Shown: in pieces, positions 59,387 through 64,000 of the stretch
How the letters are laid out: every line of letters starts with the position of its first letter
Position numbering within the stretch: the first letter of the stretch is position 1
Source: Lactiplantibacillus pentosus
GTDB taxonomy: Bacteria; Bacillota; Bacilli; Lactobacillales; Lactobacillaceae
DNA: 64,000 bases
Assembly (NCBI RefSeq): GCF_003641185.1
Contig: NZ_CP032757.1
Coordinates: 496,001-560,000 of the forward strand
Direction: 5' to 3'
Notes under the pieces: model-generated
What the model saw: only the letters and a program-made list of their open reading frames with translations
The model's database searches: none
Told to the model about the DNA's origin: nothing
Made by a program: the position numbers and the translations under genes

Positions 59387-59436
59387 TGAATATTTTTTCA
59401 AAAAAGCTTGCGTTTTAAAAATAATGATAATATAGT
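59387..59436 (+). promoter_or_regulatory. argC promoter and ARG box
   Basis: TGAATATTTTTTCA (59387-59400) fits the ArgR box TGAATWWWWATTCA with one mismatch. TTGCGT (59408-59413), a 17-base spacer and TATAGT (59431-59436) form the promoter. Related TTGAATATTTGA sequence recurs at about 59481-59492. ArgR with arginine would repress both divergent operons from here. Confidence 0.7.
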
Positions 59437-59501
59437 GTGAAGCATACTCGTTGCATGAATATGCGATTTGAAAACTATTTTTGAATATTTGAGGTGATTA
59501 T

Positions 59502-60527
59502 ATGCAAGTCGCGCTAGTTGGCGTTACGGGATACAGTGGCATGGTGTTGTACCGACTCTTGAAGCAACACCCGCAAGTTGATGAGATCCACTTATACGGG
59601 CATGCGGATGCGGCGACCGTTCCATTAAAGACGGTTGCCACGATGTACCAGGAAGAAACGGCTGAGATTCGACCATTCGATGCAGCCACGATTATGCGCG
59701 ACGATGCGGTCGTCTTCTTCGCCACTTCGGCGGGAATCACCCGGCAGCTCGCCTTACCATTAATTGAAGCACATTTTCCAGTCATCGATTTATCTGGTGA
59801 TTTTCGACTACATGACTCACAACAGTATCAACATTGGTATCATCGTGAACCCGCTCCGGCTGAAGCGTTGGCGCAGGCGAGTTACGGTTTAGCAGATATA
59901 CCGGCCACCCTGACGACCTACATTGCTAATCCGGGGTGTTACGCAACGGCGACGCTATTAGGATTAGCACCGCTCGTCCAGCATCAGTTGATTGACCCGA
60001 CCTCGATCGTCGTCGATGCCAAGTCGGGGTTATCGGGGGCGGGCAAACGTGCGACGGATAGTAGTCACTACGTTGCCGTGAATGATAATTTGAGTTTATA
60101 CAAATTAAACCAGCATCAGCACATTCCAGAAATCATGCAACAATTGCAGCAATGGTGGTCAGCGGTTCCGGCCATCGAATTTACAACGACGCTGATTCCC
60201 GTGACCCGCGGCATCATGGCCACAATTTACGCCAAGGCCCAACAGCCACTGACGACGGCGCAACTTCAGGCCACGTTTAATAACAGCTATCAAGGACAAC
60301 CATTCGTGCAGGTCTTACCAACGGGCATGCCGACCTTAAAAGACGTCGTTGGGTCGAACAACTGCGCGTTAGGGGTCGATTATAATCCGGTCACCAATAC
60401 GATCGTGGTCGTCAGCGTCATCGACAATTTAATGAAGGGGGCGGCGGGCCAGTCCATTCAAAACTTCAATCGTTACTTTGAGTTACCCGTGACGGCAGGG
60501 CTACCGACATTACCCGTATTCCCTTAA
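59502..60527 (+). CDS. argC: N-acetyl-gamma-glutamyl-phosphate reductase
   Basis: ArgC reduces N-acetylglutamyl phosphate to the semialdehyde with NADPH. The 341-residue protein has the nucleotide loop GVTGYSGM (7-14), the catalytic C146 in NPGCYAT, and the late RGIMATIYAKA segment. GAGGTG precedes the ATG. It is the first gene of argCJBDF, and a 121-base gap with tandem repeats separates it from argJ. Confidence 0.96.
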   Translation: MQVALVGVTGYSGMVLYRLLKQHPQVDEIHLYGHADAATVPLKTVATMYQEETAEIRPFDAATIMRDDAVVFFATSAGITRQLALPLIEAHFPVIDLSGDFRLHDSQQYQHWYHREPAPAEALAQASYGLADIPATLTTYIANPGCYATATLLGLAPLVQHQLIDPTSIVVDAKSGLSGAGKRATDSSHYVAVNDNLSLYKLNQHQHIPEIMQQLQQWWSAVPAIEFTTTLIPVTRGIMATIYAKAQQPLTTAQLQATFNNSYQGQPFVQVLPTGMPTLKDVVGSNNCALGVDYNPVTNTIVVVSVIDNLMKGAAGQSIQNFNRYFELPVTAGLPTLPVFP

Positions 60528-60529
60528 TT

Positions 60530-60632
60530 CGTCGTTTTAGGACGCTAGTTTTATGACCCTAGTTTTAGGACTCTTGGATGCATGACTCGTCGTTCTATGA
60601 CCCGTAGTTTCCATGTCCGGTAGTTCCATAAG
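60530..60632 (+). repeat. Degenerate tandem repeat between argC and argJ
   Basis: About seven units of 13-16 bases resembling CCTAGTTTTATGAC fill the gap. Examples are CGTCGTTTTAGGAC, GCTAGTTTTATGAC, CCTAGTTTTAGGAC and CGTCGTTCTATGAC. They end just before the argJ ribosome site. Confidence 0.7.
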
Positions 60633-60648
60633 AGAGGAAGTTATTCAG

Positions 60649-61857
60649 ATGCAAGTTTTAACGAATACGAAATTTGAAACGGTCGCTTTTCAGTGGCCGA
60701 ATGGGTTTTACAGTGATGGCATTCATATTGGGCTACGTCGGCATAAGAAAGATTTCGGCTGGTTGTTTTCAAAAGTGCCTGCCAGTGCGGCTGGAACGTA
60801 TACCACGAACCAGTTTCAGGCGGCACCTACTAAGCTGACCAAGCAGATGATCGACCACAATCATCAGTTACAGGGCTTATTGTTGAACAGCGCCATCGCC
60901 AATTCCTGTACCGGTGCGCAGGGCTGGCAAAATGCCTTGCAAGAACAAACTTGGCTAGCCAATAAACTAGCCGTTGCCCCTGACTTGATTGGGGTGGCTT
61001 CGACCGGATTGATTGGGGCTCAGCTACCGATGGATAAAATTCAAAATGGCTTACCACAGTTGACACCGACTAAGAGCGATGCCGTGACCTACGCCGTTTT
61101 GACGACCGACAAACATCCGAAAACCGTCTGTGTGCAGTGTGAATTGAGTGGCCATTTAGTGACGCTGACCGGATTTGCCAAGGGGTCCGGGATGATTCAT
61201 CCGAAGATGGCCACGATGCTCGGCTTTGTCACGACTGATGCCCAGGTAGACGGCGACGTGCTCCAAAGCATGTTAAGTACCAACGTGGATTCGACCTTTA
61301 ACCAAATCACGGTCGATGGCGATACCTCCACCAATGACATGGTCGTAACGATGGCCAACGGTTTAGCCGACAATCCTAGCTTGGAAGCTGGAACTACCGA
61401 CTACGATATTTTTAATCAAGCCTTGCACTATGTCTTAGGGCAACTCGCCAAACAAATTGCGGCGGACGGTGAAGGGGCGACCAAGTTAGTCGAATGTAAC
61501 GTGACCCACGCGGCCTCGGATGACGATGGTCAAAAGATTGCCAAGGCCATCGTGGGTTCCAACCTCGTGAAGGCCGCCATCTTTGGCGAAGACCCGAACT
61601 GGGGCCGAATCATCAGTACGATTGGCGCGACTGATGCAGACATTGACATCGACACGGTCGATATTGAAATGAATGGGATTCCACTAGTTCAGGACAGTTT
61701 AGCGGTCGACTTTGACCTAGCCGCTGTTCAAGGAACCTTGCATGACAGCCAAATCATGATTGACGTCGATTTACACCATGGCGCGGCCAGTGGACAGGCG
61801 TGGGGCTGTGACCTGACTTACAACTATGTCAAAATCAACGCCAGCTACCATACTTAA
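60649..61857 (+). CDS. argJ: Bifunctional ornithine acetyltransferase / N-acetylglutamate synthase
   Basis: ArgJ moves the acetyl group from N-acetylornithine to glutamate, recycling it; bifunctional forms also use acetyl-CoA. The 402-residue precursor carries the self-cleavage site before T189 in KGSGMIHPKMATML, which yields alpha and beta chains. GAGGAAG precedes the ATG at 60649; a longer frame at 60613 runs into the tandem repeat. With no argA or argE seen here, the acetyl-recycling pathway is indicated. Confidence 0.95.
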   Translation: MQVLTNTKFETVAFQWPNGFYSDGIHIGLRRHKKDFGWLFSKVPASAAGTYTTNQFQAAPTKLTKQMIDHNHQLQGLLLNSAIANSCTGAQGWQNALQEQTWLANKLAVAPDLIGVASTGLIGAQLPMDKIQNGLPQLTPTKSDAVTYAVLTTDKHPKTVCVQCELSGHLVTLTGFAKGSGMIHPKMATMLGFVTTDAQVDGDVLQSMLSTNVDSTFNQITVDGDTSTNDMVVTMANGLADNPSLEAGTTDYDIFNQALHYVLGQLAKQIAADGEGATKLVECNVTHAASDDDGQKIAKAIVGSNLVKAAIFGEDPNWGRIISTIGATDADIDIDTVDIEMNGIPLVQDSLAVDFDLAAVQGTLHDSQIMIDVDLHHGAASGQAWGCDLTYNYVKINASYHT

Positions 61858-61872
61858 ACGGAGGTCTGTCAC

Positions 61873-62622
61873 ATGATGCAAAAGTTAATCGTAATTAAAA
61901 TTGGCGGGCAGGCGATCCACCAACTACAACCGACGTTTTTTACCCAGTTACAGCACTGGCTCGACCAAGATTATCAACTACTGATCGTACACGGTGGCGG
62001 CCCAATGATCACGCAGCTGACGGATGAATTGGCCCTGCCAGTCAAAAAAGTCAACGGCTTACGCGTCACGGATGCCGCTACCCTTAATTTGACCAAACTA
62101 GCGCTGTTAGGGGATGCGCAACCCGCATTGCTGAGTCAGCTCAGTCAACATGGACTACCAGTACTCGGACTGAATGCTGCCGATAATCAATTGTTGACGG
62201 GGAAACTCGTCGATTACCAACAGTTGGGTTATGTTGGCCGCATCACGGCAGTCGACGACAACCAGCTCAGTCAACTGTTGGCTCACCACATTGGTGTTTT
62301 GGCACCTCTGGCCCTCACAGAAAACGGGCAGTGGTTGAACGTTAATGCCGATATGGCGGCGACGGTCCTAGCACAACAGTTACACGCAGAAAAATTAGTC
62401 TTGTTGACGGATGTTCCCGGCATCATGCATCACGGCAATTTGATGACGTCACTTTCGCCACATCAGGCCCAGCGATTGATTCAAACGGCCGTTATCACGG
62501 CGGGCATGCAACCCAAAGTACGGGCGGCAATCGCCGCAATTCAGACCGGTGTCAAGCAGGCAGTCATTACGAATGCCATTGATCGTCCCGGTACAGCAAT
62601 TATTCAGGAGGTGGCCGTATGA
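61873..62622 (+). CDS. argB: Acetylglutamate kinase
   Basis: ArgB phosphorylates N-acetylglutamate. The 249-residue amino-acid kinase has KIGGQAI near the N-terminus, HGGGPMI (ATP/substrate loop), and LLTDVPGI plus GMQPKVRAA. Length fits the group without the N-terminal helix, which is usually arginine-insensitive. Two adjacent ATGs (61873, 61876) are possible; GGAGG lies just upstream. The stop overlaps argD. Confidence 0.95.
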   Translation: MMQKLIVIKIGGQAIHQLQPTFFTQLQHWLDQDYQLLIVHGGGPMITQLTDELALPVKKVNGLRVTDAATLNLTKLALLGDAQPALLSQLSQHGLPVLGLNAADNQLLTGKLVDYQQLGYVGRITAVDDNQLSQLLAHHIGVLAPLALTENGQWLNVNADMAATVLAQQLHAEKLVLLTDVPGIMHHGNLMTSLSPHQAQRLIQTAVITAGMQPKVRAAIAAIQTGVKQAVITNAIDRPGTAIIQEVAV

Positions 62623-63776
62623 CCATGCAACACGTTTTTCCAACTTACCAACGGTTCCCATTTGTGATTGAAGACGGTCAAGGCGTTCACTTGACGGACA
62701 ATCACGGCAACACATACTTAGATTTCACGGCCGGTATCGGGGTCTGTAACTTTGGCTACCATCAACCCCAGATTCAACAAGCGGTCGCTGAGCAATTGAC
62801 GCATATCTGGCATACGTCAAATCTCTATGAAAATGACTTGCAGGACCAAGTCGCCGGCTTATTGACCCACGGTGAAGACCGGTTGGTGTATTTTGCCAAT
62901 TCCGGGACCGAGGCCAACGAAGCGGCGCTCAAACTCGCCCGCAAATATACGGGTAAGACTAATATCTTAGCCTTCCAACATTCCTTTCATGGCCGGACTT
63001 ATGGTGCAATGTCGATGACGGGCAATCCCCACATTCAAGCCGGTTACGCGCCATTGGTCCCGGGAATTAGTTTTGCCCCTTACAACGATGAGGCGGCGCT
63101 AGCACAAATCACCCCGGACTTAGCAGCGGTCATTCTAGAAGTCGTCCAAGGTGAGGGTGGCGTCTACGCGGGTGAACAAGCCTGGTTACAACACGTTAAT
63201 GCGAAATGTCAGGCAACCGGCGTCTTACTGATTATTGATGAAGTTCAGACGGGCATCGGCCGGACCGGTTACCGGATGGCGTATGAAGGCTACGGCCTGG
63301 ACCCCGACATTTATACGGTTGCGAAGGGGTTAGCAAACGGGATTCCGGTTGGCGCAATGGTTGGCCGCAAGCAATTCGCGAGCGCGTTTGGTCCGGGTAG
63401 CCATGGCTCGACTTTTGCGGGGAACGCCCTCGCAATGGCGGCCGCAAACAGTGTTTTGACGCAATTGACGCCCGAGTTGTTGACGGAAGTTCGTGACCAC
63501 GCCGCAACCTTGTGGCAAGCGCTTGAAACCCAGGTAGCGCCATTACCAGCCGTCAAACAATTGACGGGTAAAGGTTTGATGGTCGGGATTCATTTGGACG
63601 AGCAGCTACCCGTCAGCCAGGTCATCACCCAATTACAAGCAGCCGGGTTATTGACGCTATCGGCTGGGGATAATACGTTACGCCTATTGCCACCGATCGT
63701 GATGCAACCCGACGACTTATTAGCCGGCGTTGCCACGATTACGCAAGTCTTATCAGCTTTAACGACGGAGGTTTAA
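62619..63776 (+). CDS. argD: Acetylornithine aminotransferase
   Basis: ArgD is a PLP class III aminotransferase that converts the semialdehyde from ArgC to N-acetylornithine. The 385-residue protein has the PLP lysine K236 ([15 protein letters not shown]), the [15 protein letters not shown] segment, and [15 protein letters not shown] with the PLP-ring Asp. AGGAGGTGG precedes the ATG, which overlaps the argB stop (ATGA), so the two are coupled. Confidence 0.95.
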   Translation: MTMQHVFPTYQRFPFVIEDGQGVHLTDNHGNTYLDFTAGIGVCNFGYHQPQIQQAVAEQLTHIWHTSNLYENDLQDQVAGLLTHGEDRLVYFANSGTEANEAALKLARKYTGKTNILAFQHSFHGRTYGAMSMTGNPHIQAGYAPLVPGISFAPYNDEAALAQITPDLAAVILEVVQGEGGVYAGEQAWLQHVNAKCQATGVLLIIDEVQTGIGRTGYRMAYEGYGLDPDIYTVAKGLANGIPVGAMVGRKQFASAFGPGSHGSTFAGNALAMAAANSVLTQLTPELLTEVRDHAATLWQALETQVAPLPAVKQLTGKGLMVGIHLDEQLPVSQVITQLQAAGLLTLSAGDNTLRLLPPIVMQPDDLLAGVATITQVLSALTTEV

Positions 63777-63780
63777 ACCC

Positions 63781-64000
63781 ATGAATAATCATTTTCAAGG
63801 TCAGTCATTTTTAAAAGAAATCGACTTTACACCCGCAGAATTGACCTATCTGATCGATTTTGCGAGCCATTTAAAGGCGCTCAAAGCCCAACATATTCCG
63901 CATCCTTATTTACAAGGTAAGAATATCGCGTTGCTCTTTGAGAAGACTTCGACACGGACACGCTCGGCTTTTACGGTCGCAGCTAATGACCTGGGCGCAC
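63781..64000 (+). CDS. argF: Ornithine carbamoyltransferase, cut by window end
   Basis: Only the first 73 codons are inside the window. The frame starts [20 protein letters not shown] after GGAGG (63767-63771). It reaches the carbamoyl-phosphate binding motif S57-T-R-T-R61 ([12 protein letters not shown]), which identifies an ornithine carbamoyltransferase. It joins carbamoyl phosphate from CarAB with ornithine from the ArgCJBD pathway to make citrulline. A catabolic ArcB enzyme has the same motif, but the operon position supports ArgF. Confidence 0.92.
   Translation, partial: MNNHFQGQSFLKEIDFTPAELTYLIDFASHLKALKAQHIPHPYLQGKNIALLFEKTSTRTRSAFTVAANDLGA

Overview
The window reads as chromosome of a Lactiplantibacillus species of the plantarum group. 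The protein sequences, TTG/GTG starts behind strong AGGAGG-type ribosome sites, T-box leaders, CcpA-type cre sites and the gene order purR-glmU-prs, pyrG, serS, murA-rho-rpmE2, srtA-lemA-htpX, murF-cshA-acpS-alr-mazF, kup and carBA/argCJBDF all fit. No rRNA, tRNA, CRISPR array, phage or transposase gene was seen.

Layout. 0.8-5.4 kb: purine repressor, cell-wall precursor enzyme GlmU, a secreted beta-lactamase-fold serine hydrolase, PRPP synthetase. 6.4-12 kb: YdcF-type membrane protein, a Ser-rich lipoprotein, and on the minus strand a HAD phosphatase, an HD-domain hydrolase and a LipL-type lipoyl transferase. 12.3-15.2 kb: DUF1934 protein, RNA polymerase delta subunit, and CTP synthase behind a CTP-sensing attenuator. 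15.3-20.6 kb: divergent deoR and a deoC-deoP-deoX-deoK operon that would import and degrade 2-deoxyribose. 21.5-27.5 kb: Ser T-box plus serS, a serine permease, the two-subunit L-serine dehydratase and a YheO-like regulator. 29.7-32.7 kb: a MurA with Asp in place of the catalytic Cys, Rho, and L31. 33-36.5 kb: an AT-rich island with two ABC half-exporters and a possible small peptide gene. 36.7-48.2 kb: baeRF-like protein, sortase A, LemA, HtpX, MurF, CshA helicase, AcpS, alanine racemase, MazF. 48.7-54.1 kb: Kup potassium transporter with a long structured leader, then a methionine-specifier T-box controlling an NitT/TauT-type ABC importer. 55.1-64 kb: arginine biosynthesis, carAB divergent from argCJBD and a truncated argF.

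The most unusual feature is a dispersed intergenic element of about 0.85 kb, present in seven complete or decayed copies (about 270-615, 5520-6350, 20690-21400, 28405-29250, 45385-45775, 47450-47600, 54200-55090). Each full copy carries two related modules of about 200 nt in inverted orientation. Comparing modules shows nested stems whose two arms change together, which indicates selection on a folded RNA or DNA structure. The short minus-strand ORFs inside the copies look like by-products of that structure.
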